From positions 1,240,001 to 1,304,000 of the forward strand of contig JAUCEF010000004.1 in NCBI GenBank assembly GCA_033558025.1: DNA of 64,000 nucleotides, in the 5' to 3' direction. Positions 53,641 to 64,000 of this stretch are shown one piece after another. The position numbers and the translations under genes were made by a program. The stretch is from Phytophthora sp. 'mugwort'. Its lineage: Eukaryota; Oomycota; Peronosporomycetes; Peronosporales; Peronosporaceae. Numbering within the stretch: position 1 is the stretch's first letter; every line of letters starts with the position of its first letter. The notes under the pieces were generated by a model. It saw only the letters and a list, made by a program, of their open reading frames with translations, was not told where the DNA came from and made no database searches.

Positions 53641-56600
53641 TCATCGACTTGGCAGGTCAATGGTATATGCCGCCCCATGCCTGGCCAGGACTGCGAAAGG
53701 TCCAATGAAGCGATGCTTCAGCCTGTTGCTCCCGACAAAAGTTAACATGGCGAGATACAAGTTCCTAGTGTCTAGTAGGACTAATTCACCCACTATAAAC
53801 ACGTTTAAGTTTCCTCGCCCTTGTTTGTATGAGTACTCCTTTTGTTTGTCCTGTGCCGCTGCCATGGCATCACAGGCACAGCTGGTTACATTGAGCCTGG
53901 TGTCTATAAAAGACTCCATTTGTTGCCGCAAGGAAACCGGTCTCATGTCCGTAATCTGGGAGGAAAGTGCTTTCCGAGTTAAAACCGAAGACGGGGTACT
54001 GCCTCGCAAATGAGCGGCATCCGTGAATGGCGTAAGCCATTCAAATAGAACGGGGTATACCCAGTCGATGCGTGAACCGCTTTGTTGAGTGCAAACGCAA
54101 CTACTGGCAGGCGTTCTGACCAAGTGCGACGAGCCTCCGCACAGACACTGCGTAGAGTCGTCTTTAAGCACTCGGTTGACACGCTCCGTCTGCCCATCCG
54201 TCTGAGGATGATCGGCAGTGGCTGCAGCCTTGTTCCCAGGAGTTGGAACAGCGATCGCCAGAACGCAGCGGTAAACCGCGGGTCATGATCCGACACAATT
54301 GTCTCCGGCGGACCATGATGGCGGAAAACGCAATCCAGGAACAACTTCGCAGCCCGTTTCCCGGTCACTGTGTCTTTGACCGGAGCAAGGTGCACCATCT
54401 TGCTCAGACGGCACACGAACACCAAGTTGCCGGTGTTTCCGTGAGCGTCGGCTGGAAGCCCAAAGATGAAGTCCAGACTCATCGACTTCCAGCAGTCCGC
54501 TGGCACGGGCAGGCTCTGCAGAAGAGCTGAGGCGTGCCCGGCAGGTTTCACTAGCTGACATGTTTCTCATGTCTTCACGTATTGTGCGACACACTTGTAC
54601 ATGTGGGCCCACCAAACGTACTGAGAGACCGATTGGAAGGGCTTCTCGCGGCCCAAGTGACCGCTGGACGGCGCATCGTGCGCCTGCTGTAGGATGTCAA
54701 ACATGAGAGCTTTGTCGCTTGGAACGCCTACCCGTGGGGGTTCATGGGTCCCGACCCGATAGTACAGCAGGCCATAGGCTCACTCGTATCGATGGAGCCG
54801 GACTCTTTGACGTGGCGTGAGCCACTCGGCCTTGGCTTCCTTGCCAGCGGCCCGGAAACGCACCAGAGGTGCCAGGGCATCATCGCCCCGATTCGCCGTG
54901 CGTATCTGATCGCCCAGATCGGTCGTGGCACGGCTAATGTGCGCCAGCGCATAGTCCGGCCTGCGTGACAACGCATCTGCAAGCACGTTGAGCTTGTCAA
55001 GCTTGTCCTCGACGCGGAAGTTGTATTCCGCGAAGAAGGCCATCCACCTCGCCATCCTTTGAGACAGATGAGGCGACCGTAAGGACGTCTGATCTGAGTA
55101 GATCACAAAGGCCTGTGAGCCCAGGAGGTGCACCCGAAACGTGACAAGGGCGTATTTCTTGGCAAGCAGCGCCTTGTGATGAACGGGGTAGTTCCGTTCG
55201 GCGGCCTTGAGCTGCCTGGAATGAAACGAGATCACTCGTTCACGTCCAGCAGCATCGCGCTGCAGCAATGCACACATCCGATTGCATAATCGGATGCATC
55301 GCAGACGACGCTGAATGGCTTCGTCTCGTCCGGCAATGCCAGGACAGGCACCTTCTAAAGGCTTGACTTTACGTTGTCAAAGGCTTCCTGGTGCTCATGC
55401 CCCCAGTGCCAATCGGTATCCTTCTTCAGAAGATCCGACAAGGGTCTAGCCAGACCCGCGTACCCTTCGCTGTACTTATGAGGTAGTTGGCCAAGCCCAA
55501 CCACTTCCTCAGGCCCTTCTAGGACCTTGGCGTTGGCCAAGCCGAAATGGACTTTTCTCCTGGTCGGCTCGAACGCCGATGTTGCTGACAAAGCAACCGA
55601 GAACTTTGATCTCTTGTGCCGCGAAGACGCACTTGTCGATTTTGGCATAAAGCTTGTTCGCTCTCATGACCTCCAACACTCGACGGAGGTGCTCCAGATG
55701 CACCTCCATAGTCGTCTTGTCTTCCTCGGCACGGCTATGGACGAAGATGTCGTCGAAGTACGACTGTGCGTACGCTCGCAGCGGTTTAAAACAACTGCGT
55801 GACCAGGCAGTTGAACGTCGCCGGGGCATTAGACAGGCCCTGTGGCATCACAAGCCATTCCCAGAGCATACCGCTCGGGGTACTCACTGCGGTGAGCGGG
55901 CTGTCGCTCTCGCGCATCATGATTTAATAATATCCGTCCACCAGATCCAGGGCGCTGTATAACTTGCACCCAGCCATGTTGTTTAACAACACATTCTTTC
56001 GGGGATGGACTCTTGCTTCAAGAGTACCACCTCCGCGATATTGCCTGCCTACAGGCCGGCCAAGAAATCTGTCGGCGTCAACTCTGCGAGGTTCAGGAGC
56101 TCTGACACCTCTGGCAGCTGCTCTAGCTGGATGCCGCCTGCCGTGACCCCATGGCCGGTCACACACCGCCGTCGAGGATGTGATAACACCCTTCGACTAG
56201 CCGCGTCGGAAGAGCCTGGGCCCTGGGTTCCGAGTCGCGTGAAGCGACTCAAGTCTGAAATGACTTCAGACTCGACTTGCGGTGTCGATTATGTCGTCAA
56301 CGGCGACTGTGACGTGGTACTTCGTTGCCCACGTCTGTGGACGTCTCATTGACGACGTCCAAAGCCTCTAGGGCTTCGTTTGGAACATGGTTACTCACAC
56401 AAGCAGTGCATTCCGCTACTTTTTCAGTTATGATCTGGGCGACCTGGTGTGGAACAAGGTTACCCACACAAAAGAGTTCCGCGCGTCGTCCTCGCCGGTT
56501 TCAGTCTGGGTGACTATGTATGGATCTAGGTTACCCACCTGGGTGGTGCCACCCCGCAACGCCACTCTTGAAGCCTTGGCCGCCGGTCTAGATTCCGGCC

Positions 56601-57010
56601 GGTGTCGAGGGCTATCCTGTAAGGACTGCCGCATTCGACCAGGTGCATCATCTGCTGCCACCCCTTCTGGGGAGTCGCTCAATACGTTGACGGTTCCCAA
56701 AACTTCACTGGATGCTCTTGCATCCCGGCGCCCCTTTCGAACGCCCTAGTTCCTGTCGGAGGTGGGAACATGACTCACCAATGCTCGGCCAGCAACTGCG
56801 TGCGGCTGGCCCCGATGGCTTTGTATCGCCAATCGATCCATGGCTCATGTTTCTCGAGCCAGGGCATGCCCAGGATTAAGTCATACTTGTCCATCTCTAC
56901 GGCAGTAAACTGTTCCATGCTGTCGAAGCCCTCGAACTTAACAGCTAGATCCACATGGATCTTGGGAACGTAATCACCGTTCCGTCGGCCACTTGTGACT
57001 ACACTGTCCC
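53575..57010 (-). pseudogene. Gypsy pol of element B, broken
   Basis: Protease tail at 57000-56760 has VKFEGFDSMEQFTAVEMDKY then DLILGMPWLEKHEPWIDW. Reverse transcriptase has CKLYSALDLVDGYYQI (55975-55928), [12 protein letters not shown] (about 55850-55810) and AQSYFDDIFVHS (55770-55735) with the F-D-D box. RNase H at 55277-54780 has ERVISFHSRQLKAAERNY and LNVLADALSRRPDY. Integrase at 54551-53641 has MSLDFIFGLPADAHGN, RHHGPPETIVSDHDPRFTAA and, at the end, LKHRFIGPFAVLARHGAAYT. After a frameshift it continues as THPTFYVGRLKWYHD to about 53580. At least five frameshifts or stops are present. Confidence 0.88.
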
Positions 57011-57299
57011 GTTGGTTTTGCTTTCTCGTAAAGCGTCGGCCAACTTGTTGCTGTTCTCCGCAACAGTCTGTCGGCGTGCTAAATTATTCGGCACCCCGAA
57101 GTCTATCAAAACTCGGAAGGAACGGGTATATCCCTGTACACTACGTGTATTACTAGCAGCCCAACGCTGCCCTTCTTTAATTCGAGAGTGCAAAGACTCT
57201 CAGGGGCTAGTCTCCATGGTGCGCGCCACCCGCGCACCGCTCATGAAGACTTAGAACTTCCCCAGTAGGGCGCCCCGCCACTACTCGTGTCCTGCGTTC

Positions 57300-58280
57300 C
57301 TCTATCCATGGGGTCGTGGCCTTTGCCAGCCATCCTTAAGCGTGATGGGCTTTGAGGAAACGCTTTCGTGGTCCCCCCCCCCCCCCCCCAGGACAGTACA
57401 TGCCATATGCCCTAGCTTACCACAGCTAGCAGCGAATATCATGCTGCTCGGCGAGCCCAAGTTCCACGGGAACTGGCACGCTTGGGGCCCCGCGACCTGG
57501 TGTCGCAGCCCCTGGCCACATCGCCGCCGGCGTGTGCACCTGGCGGTGGCGTGTCCCCTGGCGGTGACTGTACTCCTCTTGGAGGGCAATTTGGATCGCC
57601 TCTCCCAGAGTATTGGCCTGCATCCGAAATAGCTGGGTGCGGGCCGGGCCTACGCTTAGGCCGTCCATGAATACCGTCACCTTGATGTGTTCATGGAGTG
57701 GGTTCCCACGAGGGATGCGGTGAGCTCCCGCATCTCCTGGATGTACTCGTGCAGCTCACGTCTTCCCTGTTTACAGGACAGGAAGCGTAACCGCTAGTGG
57801 TACTCATAGATCGCCGGGAGGAACGCGGCTTTAAGGTGTTCACACAGCTGAGCCCAGGATGCGAATCATCCAGGCGTTGTCGCTTTCCGCGTATACGCCC
57901 AACGCTTAGCACGCCCGGTAAGGATGGAGAGGGCAAAAGCCACTCGGAGGTGCTCCGAATAAATGAGAGCCACATCCATTGCGAGCTCTACTTCTCGCAC
58001 CCAGAAGTGAAAGTTTTCGTCTTCCTTCCCTTCGTACGGGTTTACTTTCAGCTTCTACGGCTTGGGGTAGACCGGTTTCGGCTCTGTTCCAGGTTGCTCC
58101 GAACATGTTCGATGAGCCCCCGCTCATACATGTCGAACGCGTGACCGCGTTCGACATGCTCAGCTTGCGTTGACGACGACAAGCTGTGCAAGGCATCCAT
58201 ACCATAGATGCCAGCAATCTTGCGAACGGAACCAAACTGTGAGTCGTTCAGATGAGGAAACTCATTCCGGTCCATGTTGC
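57300..58280 (-). pseudogene. Gypsy gag of element B
   Basis: The minus reading starts near MDRNEFPHLNDSQFGSVRKI (58275). A retrotrans-gag core in shifted frames follows: FHFWVREVELAMDVAL (about 58020-57970), then LHEHIKVTVFMDGLSVGPAR (57700-57640) and EAIQIALQEEYSHRQG. A knuckle-like CGKLGHMAC (about 57425-57400) has lost part of its Cys set. Next to it is a 17-base C-run on the plus strand (57373-57389), read as Gly codons. Confidence 0.75.
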
Positions 58281-58343
58281 TAGGACCGAGAGGTTTCAGG
58301 TAGTAACCTGCGTAGGTGTGGATTGACTACAAATGCTACCAAT

Positions 58344-58704
58344 TATGACGGGGCACCAACACTTTGCGCACAGGAAGTGTGATTTCCGGAGAGTATACAA
58401 ACTCTCAGTGAGCGGCAGTTCACTAGCCCTGGCCGGTGGGACTGTTACCAAAATTAGGTAGATTTAAGACTGAATATATTTGTAGGTGACCCTTTTAATG
58501 CGTCTACATACTAACTATTAGTCACCTATAAAGTACCCTAGATGTTGTCCTATTGGGTGGCTCTGAGGTCTTTGTACCCAATGCGTGGTACTATCCGTGG
58601 CGTCATTACCGCGACGTCATAGTGATGTCGGCTACATCACTTAGTGTACTTTGGTACACCTGCTCTGAAGCGTGACTTGGCACTGTTCATGTAAGCCCGT
58701 TACA
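58344..58704 (-). repeat. 5' LTR of element B (361 bases)
   Basis: Uninterrupted copy of the 3' LTR. It provides the empty site for the DNA transposon and shows the original LTR length. Confidence 0.92.
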
Positions 58705-58709
58705 GAAGG

Positions 58710-59233
58710 CCATCAACGAAACTGCGACCTCACTTTCAGACGCCCCCGGCAGGATCCAAGCCGGCTTCCCCCCCCCCCCCCCGCCCCCTTCACCACGGCT
58801 CGCGCCAGGTCAACGAATGGACTTGCGGATTATCGCCGCGCCACACGCGCTAATATCGCCTACCAAGAACGGACCCTTCCAACCCCCTTTCCTCCAGTAG
58901 AGCCTCGCTTTCTTCAGCGACACCTGCGCCCTGCTGGTGGTGCCTCGCGGCCACTCCAAGCCGTGAAACGCCCCGGGGCTCCCAAACAAGAAGAGCAACA
59001 GTCCGAGCGGGCGCAGTAGTCCGACTCCACCCCAACCAAGCCTAACGATCCGAGCGCCGCCCGTAGCCAGCCATTCGAGTCCAACATCGTATGGAATCGG
59101 CTGCACAAGCTCTGCCGCTCAGTCGACGTCAGGGCAAAGGCCACAAGTGGGCACACGAGCTGTGGGAAGCGGATGTAGCGGCGTAAGGTTGTCTAAGTTT
59201 GCATGAATCAACGACGTTCTAAAGAGGAGGCGT
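58710..59233. other. no gene recognised; Pro-rich ORF and C-run
   Basis: A 15-base C-run lies at about 58769-58783. The plus ORF to 59019 is Pro/Arg-rich and of low complexity. It may be 5' sequence of the following relic. Confidence 0.4.
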
Positions 59234-60091
59234 GTGGGACGATTTCGTTTTCGAAGAAGGACGTATCTATGTTTGGATCATAGATACGTTGTTGCTTGCG
59301 AAGGACTAAACGCTGACATCTGCAAGGAGGCATTGACTGAGACGGAGGACGGCGACTTCAAACCAAGCTTTCGCAAGGTTATCCAGACACACTGGACCCC
59401 TTCTGTAGACAAGCTCCTGTTTCTCTCTGTGATACTTTGTCGAGGATCCACGAAGTCGTTTTGTTCGCAGTTAGTGGGACACATGAACACTGGAGATTGA
59501 GGCTAAATCATCGCATGCACTGACGTCTAGATCTGGGGGTGTGACCAGGCAGTCCATCGTGACCTCCCATCGTTTCAACCAGCTTGTGCACTGCTGAAAA
59601 CGAAGCTCGTACAAGGGTCTATCATCGTCTCACTCATCGATAGTCCGCGTGCATCCAGGTTGCCTCGGCGGCCAAGCAGATCGTGATAACTCAAAAGATT
59701 GGCATTGAGACAGGGCGCCATTTTATTCTTTCGAGGCGACCTTGCACATGCGGGGCCAAGTATGACACAACGGCATCCGCTTGCATTGCGACTGAAGCGT
59801 TTTGTTTATCAAACGGTTTGCTGTGATAAGTGCCTGCGTACGAAGCACTCTCGCCGCCGACTAACGGAGCACCGACGCTACTGCTCTTAACAAGCAGTGT
59901 ACAACTGTCCATACCCTTTATGCACCAAGCGCTACGCCTTACGTAACTCGCTGACGGAGCACATTAAGCGTACCACAACGGACAAGGGGATGCACGCGTT
60001 ATTGAAGTGCAAATATCAGGCGAAGGCGTGCACGAAGACGATAGTAGTGGAGCGATGGAAGCGACAGCAACGAAAGCGAGGACGAAATTGA
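59234..60091 (+). pseudogene. relic of a 2-oxoglutarate-oxygenase-like plus C2H2 zinc-finger protein
   Basis: Pieces in plus frames read VHRDLPSFQPACALLKTKLV then QGSIIVSLIDSP (59550-59650), and after stops LRQGAILFFRGDLAHAGPSM (59704-59766). An H-x-D followed by a late R-G-D-L-x-H-A-G segment recalls the double-stranded beta-helix of Fe/2OG proteins, with the last His as metal ligand. Two zinc-finger-like blocks follow: CCDKCLRTKHSRRRLTEHRR then YC (59820-59885), and YNCPYPLCTKRYALRNSLTE then H (59900-59965), the second a good C2H2 match. Stops at 59500, near 59690 and 59887 break it. The oxygenase call is inference; the C2H2 call is stronger. Confidence 0.45.
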
Positions 60092-60239
60092 AGACAGCAG
60101 AGAGCATGAGATCGGCGCCAGAAGTGCCATCGAATATGACGGCTTGGACGAAGAGCAAGGCTGTTTTTGACGGTTTAATAGTCAATACAGAAGTGTTGTT
60201 CTGGGTTACAGAGATCACAGGTATTGTTGGGTCGGTGAT

Positions 60240-60410
60240 AAAAACCTTATGGTGACAATGACAACAACAATTAAGGTGACAGTGACAAAAAAAGGTGACT
60301 GTGACAAAAAAATAATGGTGACAATGACAAAAAACATGGTTACAGTGATAAGAATACATAGTGACAGCGACATATACAATTATGGTGACAAGTCAGTGTA
60401 CAGATAAAAT
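60240..60410. repeat. GTGACA/RTGACAA minisatellite
   Basis: About ten imperfect units of GGTGACARTGACAA spaced by A-rich stretches (for example GGTGACAATGACAA, GGTGACAGTGACAAA, TAGTGACAGCGACA). The period is irregular, 15-30 bases. Confidence 0.8.
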
Positions 60411-60422
60411 GCATGGTGTTTG

Positions 60423-61622
60423 TTAAGCTTCTGCGTGTCCGCCCACAAGAGACATTGCACATTTAGCGCGCGGGATGCGTATGGAGGCGCGCGGGCGTGT
60501 TGTCTCAAGCGAAAGTGAATCAGAGCTTCCGCTAGCGGTATGTGGAGTACGCGTTCGTTGCCATTTAGACGGCTTCGCCGGTTCTTGCGAATTTGTTGTT
60601 GAAAAGCTTTTCGGAGTTGCCTTTACCCCTGGGCAGCCTAGACGTCTTGCCTTACACCCAGCAAGAATATGGCAGCAACTCTTGAACTTGTTGAAGAACT
60701 TGCACCCACAAAATACACTTCTCGGCATTAGCAATCCACCCACCTTAACGTAATGTGCGCAAACCACCGAGACCACGTCACGACATTGTAAGGCAGTGCT
60801 GCATGTGGGTGCTGTTCCCGGACCAGCAGAGCTTTGCCCAAAAGCAGGGTTCCTTCATTTTCATCTTCTGCTTCTTAATGCAAACTTGGAACGAAACACA
60901 TGAGATAGGTTGCCCACATAAACTCGGTTATTTGCTGGAAGCCGTTCAGCTGTGCATCCTCCGCACCACCCATTACTACATTAATGCAAAGAGTTGCCGT
61001 TGGTCGAACCTGCTTGACAAGCCGAACGAAAGACCTCAAACACTGTGCATATTACTTGGCAGTCCGACGACTGACAATGAGAATTGGTGGGAGCGTGACG
61101 CATCTGAAAATCCGCATGTAATGACCGGATATCCAAGGTCGATTAATTAACGTGAATATGACATCAGCGTGAAATACGTATAGCGTTCCTGGGATGCGTA
61201 TTTCAGAGTGGGTTCAATCAGAGTGCGGCTCGATATCCCAACCATGAAGGAATCTGCGTCAGAGCCTTTTCCGACTTGAGCGTGTCCACTTCCATCTTCG
61301 CAATTCTCGAAACCAAATGCCTTCGTCAGATTACCAGTAGGATCGAAGGGATTCTTCCGCACAATATCTCTCACCGCTTTCATAGAGTTCTTCGTTCCTA
61401 GAAGAATTCGCAGGTACTTAGCACAATTGGACAGTTGTGCAAGCGTTGGGTATCCTCAAGTGGGTTCAATTATGTCCGAGGCACATCGCATGTTGCTCAG
61501 CGTCATCATGGGCGATATGGAACATTCAACTTGCTGAAGGATGATCTTTTCATCTCGGGATTTGCTGCCATTTGTCATCCAGACCTTCCGCTGCTTTGAG
61601 GGCTTTGCCATGGGTAGCATAT
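60423..61622 (-). pseudogene. Mutator-like transposase relic with internal deletion
   Basis: The minus reading starts MLPMAKPSKQRKVWMTNGSK (61622). It continues with SMKAVRDIVRKNPFDPTGNL (61390-61330), DADSFMVGISSRTLIEPTLK, YASQERYTYFTLMS (first Asp block degraded), and a broken DAEDAQLNGFQQITEFMWAT (about 60960-60900) before the F-H block. It then passes directly, within about 100 bases, into VFCGCKFFNKFKSCCHILAG (60716-60657), a SWIM-type C-x-C-x(n)-C-x-H finger. The central 150-200 residues normally between these parts are missing, which indicates an internal deletion. The C-terminal tail (to 60423) is basic and Ser-rich. Confidence 0.6.
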
Positions 61623-61639
61623 TCGACCACTGTGGGTGG

Positions 61640-63340
61640 AAATGATTAGGATACCCTGATCATGTAGGACCCCTTAACATTGATAACAGATCGCCACCAA
61701 AAATTAAAACCGGCGATCGAAATGAAGATAACTTGAAATTCAAGGAGCTAGCCTCAAAAAGGTAGACGATAAATTCAGCACGCAGCGCAAATTTATGGAG
61801 TTAGTAGGAGATAAATCAAGTATGCACTTCAAGAGGTCGCGTTTGGTCTTGGGTCGACGCAACAGGTACCTCAACATGTCCACCAGCTCCCAAGAGAATT
61901 GTTGACGAAACCCACTTTTGAAGCGCTGCTTCAGTCTATGTCTGCAGCAACGAATCCGGCGTGGGGATGGGCGAAGGAGGTGCCACGTCCCAATAAGCCC
62001 ATCGGTAATCTGACTAAGGGCCGATTGGGCTCTTGTAACCGGCGTCCAAACGCCTCCCAGCGATATCGAAGTTATAGATAAGCGCCCAGCGAGCCTCGTA
62101 CGCAGTCCAGCGCAACGTAGTCGACTGTGTAACGCTAGCTAAGCTGCTCCAAAGTTGAATATGCAGGGCGGGGTAGGTTGGCGACATAGCGGGGAGGAAG
62201 CAGTTAATAGCCGAGTTCCATGTCCATCAATTACAATTTTTGGTGATATGGTTGCCCCATATTCGCCAGACAACTTCCTCCTTTAAAGTGTCGCACCCAT
62301 TCTTCCTGAACCTAAGACACTATGGCTCTCAGAGAGACTTCCGCTGTTGCTCCAGATCGGTTCATTTGCTCCGGTCGAATGCAGGTTGCTTTGAACGCTT
62401 CGAGATCCTGAGCTTGAGTTATGCAAATGTAATACCCATAGATCGAAAGTTTTACAGCCTGGACGCGTATTTTCGTCAGCTACTGGCTCCATGCTCCCCT
62501 CGGTCTTAGTACTTTCCACGAAATGCTTCTTCACCTTCAACTGCATCGCTTAGCCGATTCCCCTGCATTATGTTCCTCTGTAGACCAACCCCGTCGGTCT
62601 TGACTGCTTATCGTTTCGCGCGGATGGCGTATGGGTTCCAAAGCTTATCCATGGTCCCAGGAAACGAGGCACCGTCGAAAACAGCAGCTTCCAGCGAGTT
62701 ACTCGACGTGCCGTATTGTTTGTTTCTTTGACGATCGCTGCACCAGAAGCGCATAAAGCCGCTGAGGTGAAGCCATCACTTCGTTAGTATTTTCAATCCA
62801 CACCGTGAAGCAGAATCTGCATTCCGAGGCTCCAATGAGTGCGTCCCATTACCATAGCCTTCACCATGCTGATTTCTCCTGTCGAAGCTTGAACGGGGGT
62901 GGCCTCTTTCAGCAGGAGCTACGGTCACGCTACATCCCTCCGGAAAAAATTGAGCTGAAATTGTTTCGTCAACAGGAACCAGGGTGGCGCTATCTTCCTA
63001 TCGAACAGTTTGGGTGCGGCTCCATCAGAACTAGAGTAGACCTCGCGGACATCTTGACGATTCACTACAACAAGGTACTATTCAGAAACCCGTCTGCTGG
63101 AACAATTCTTTGGAATAATATGAAGTTACGTCGCTCTTGCACTGTTTATTAACGGTGCGAAGCGCCGGCATTGTCAGCCCGAACCGAACACTGATTGGCG
63201 GATCCCCAAGATACTTAAAGGGACTGATGTTTGCGCAAGCGCACTCATCAGAAGAACGGAAAGGACAACAGGAACTAGGAATCTAGAAAAACAAGAAGGA
63301 CAGGTCTAAGTCACTCCAATCTTACTCACTTCGGCATTTG
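61640..63340. other. no intact gene; possible Copia 5' end at the right
   Basis: Short ORFs at 62240-62509, 62283-62546 and 62805-63152 have no recognisable domain. The last 150 bases could be 5' LTR or leader of the Copia element that follows, but I could not define LTR ends. Confidence 0.4.
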
Positions 63341-63379
63341 CCCTTAGCCATAAGCGCTAATCAACAGAATAACCGCCTC

Positions 63380-63900
63380 AAAAACGTCCGGGCCAGGAGC
63401 ATTCTACCAAGTATCCTCAAGCACTACGAGAGCCGAACCCCCTGGGTATTGGGAATTATTTCCACTGGGAGTATAACATGCGCATGACCCTAGCTCGGAA
63501 GTAGCTACTGACGCATGCGGGGGACGTCAAGCAGGACAGCGAGATCACGGAGTCGTGGCTCCTAATAACTCAAAGGTGTTGGGGATCATCGCGCAAGGTG
63601 TAGAAATCCATCACCGGACGAAGATCTGTTCCGCAGTCCGAGCCGTGAACGCGTGGATAACGCTTCGAGAATTATAAAACCGCCCGTGCCCACAGCCGTG
63701 TCGATATACACGAGCTCAAGATGGAGAACGGTTCAACGATGGCGAAGCACGTAGGTGCTTTCAACGAGCTGATCGTCGGACCCCAGACGCTGGGGGGAGC
63801 CCGTCATGGTCACTGCTGCAGTAGCCCGAGTAAAAGTTACGACGAATTAGCTAGCACCGTCCTGTCGCTGAGGTAACCCCTATTAGGTATTTTGGAAGCT
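63380..63900 (+). pseudogene. Ty1/Copia gag (UBN2-type) fragment
   Basis: Plus-strand readings in alternating frames give NYFHWEYNMRMTLA (about 63450-63492), GIIAQGVEIHHRTKI (63583-63627), AVNAWITLREL (63640-63672) and DIHELKMENGSTMAKHVGAF then NELIVGPQTLG (63705-63792). These match Copia gag: a W/E-x-x-M start, A-K-E-A-W-x-x-L and M-x-x-G-x-S-I/M-x-x-H-I/V. Frameshifts and stops are present. Pol would lie to the right, outside the window. Confidence 0.7.
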
Positions 63901-64000
63901 TAGAAAGAAAATACCGTGTTCTGTATGCGCGATCCGTAGCCAGACAGAGCTCAACCGAATAAGCAGCCGCGTGCTCCGTAGCTTATCGCATCTGGGCACA
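63901..64000. other. right edge, decayed gag continuation
   Basis: No clear reading; presumably the same Copia relic. Confidence 0.3.

Larger units (their letters stand above)
49988..58704 (-). mobile_element. Ty3/Gypsy LTR retrotransposon (element B) with antisense ORF region
   Basis: The element is 8717 bases including later insertions, flanked by GAAGG at 49983-49987 and 58705-58709. Minus sense is supported by the primer-site complement CAAATGCTACCA at 58330-58341, two bases from the 5' LTR, and by the purine tract (complement of 51396-51406) beside the 3' LTR. Order on the minus strand: gag, protease, RT, RNase H, integrase. Then comes about 2.1 kb carrying plus-strand (antisense) coding sequence, then the 3' LTR. 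The LTR interior holds a DNA transposon and a tandem duplication. Confidence 0.92.

Noticed and set aside
57361..57389. 17-base C-run as a regulatory tract
   Set aside because: Homopolymer slippage inside gag Gly codons is a sufficient explanation.
1..64000. CRISPR arrays, tRNA or rRNA genes
   Set aside because: No regularly spaced identical repeats and no A-box/B-box pair or rRNA core noticed by eye. A tRNAscan or Infernal run would be decisive.

Overview
The window looks like a repeat-rich stretch of an oomycete genome, most likely Phytophthora or a close relative. The evidence is short GT-AG introns, oomycete-type CATT/TCATT initiator motifs just upstream of host starts, a Thr-rich tyrosinase-like surface protein, oomycete ankyrin relatives, and a dense mixture of Gypsy, Copia, LINE, Mutator-like, PIF/Harbinger, hAT, pogo-like and Tc1/mariner relics. 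Species assignment is inference from protein style only.

Layout. 1-24800 is transposon graveyard: an open-ended 3' gene fragment (3-359), pogo-like pieces (640-2600), a PIF/Harbinger pair (transposase 3980-5083, Myb-like partner 5321-5959), a Mutator-like transposase (6240-7760), a Copia tail (8065-8280), a hAT transposase (8345-10163), a chromodomain scrap (10680-11020), an unassigned relic (11321-12562), a LINE (12830 to about 17035, minus) and a Mutator-like element with an Ulp1-type protease (17511-21272, minus). 25253-35914 is a compact gene island with four credible host genes: a tyrosinase-like mucin-tailed membrane protein, a mitochondrial Iojap/RsfS protein with an AP2-like segment, a coiled-coil protein on the minus strand, and a three-exon PIG-Z/SMP3 GPI mannosyltransferase. 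36000-48700 is a cluster of duplicated ankyrin-gene pieces and a 47-residue secreted-peptide ORF in three copies, split by a 5.5 kb Gypsy element (37622-43118) with matching GTGCT target duplications. 49090-49880 is a Tc1/mariner relic interrupted nearby by a second, 8.7 kb Gypsy element (49988-58704, target duplication GAAGG). That element carries a long antisense ORF region between pol and its 3' LTR, and a DNA transposon sits inside one LTR. 58705-64000 holds a 2-oxoglutarate-oxygenase-like/C2H2 relic, a short-motif minisatellite, another Mutator-like relic and the 5' part of a Copia gag.

Most notable. The intergenic space between the convergent RsfS and coiled-coil genes contains six stem-loops whose eight-base loops are nearly identical (consensus GWWATGRG) while their stems differ in sequence but keep pairing. 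This pattern of conserved loop and covarying arms suggests a structured-RNA repeat family or array of protein-binding hairpins that I cannot match to a known class.

Almost all mobile-element genes are broken by stops and frameshifts. Boundaries of relics are approximate; LTR, target-duplication, intron and hairpin coordinates were read directly.
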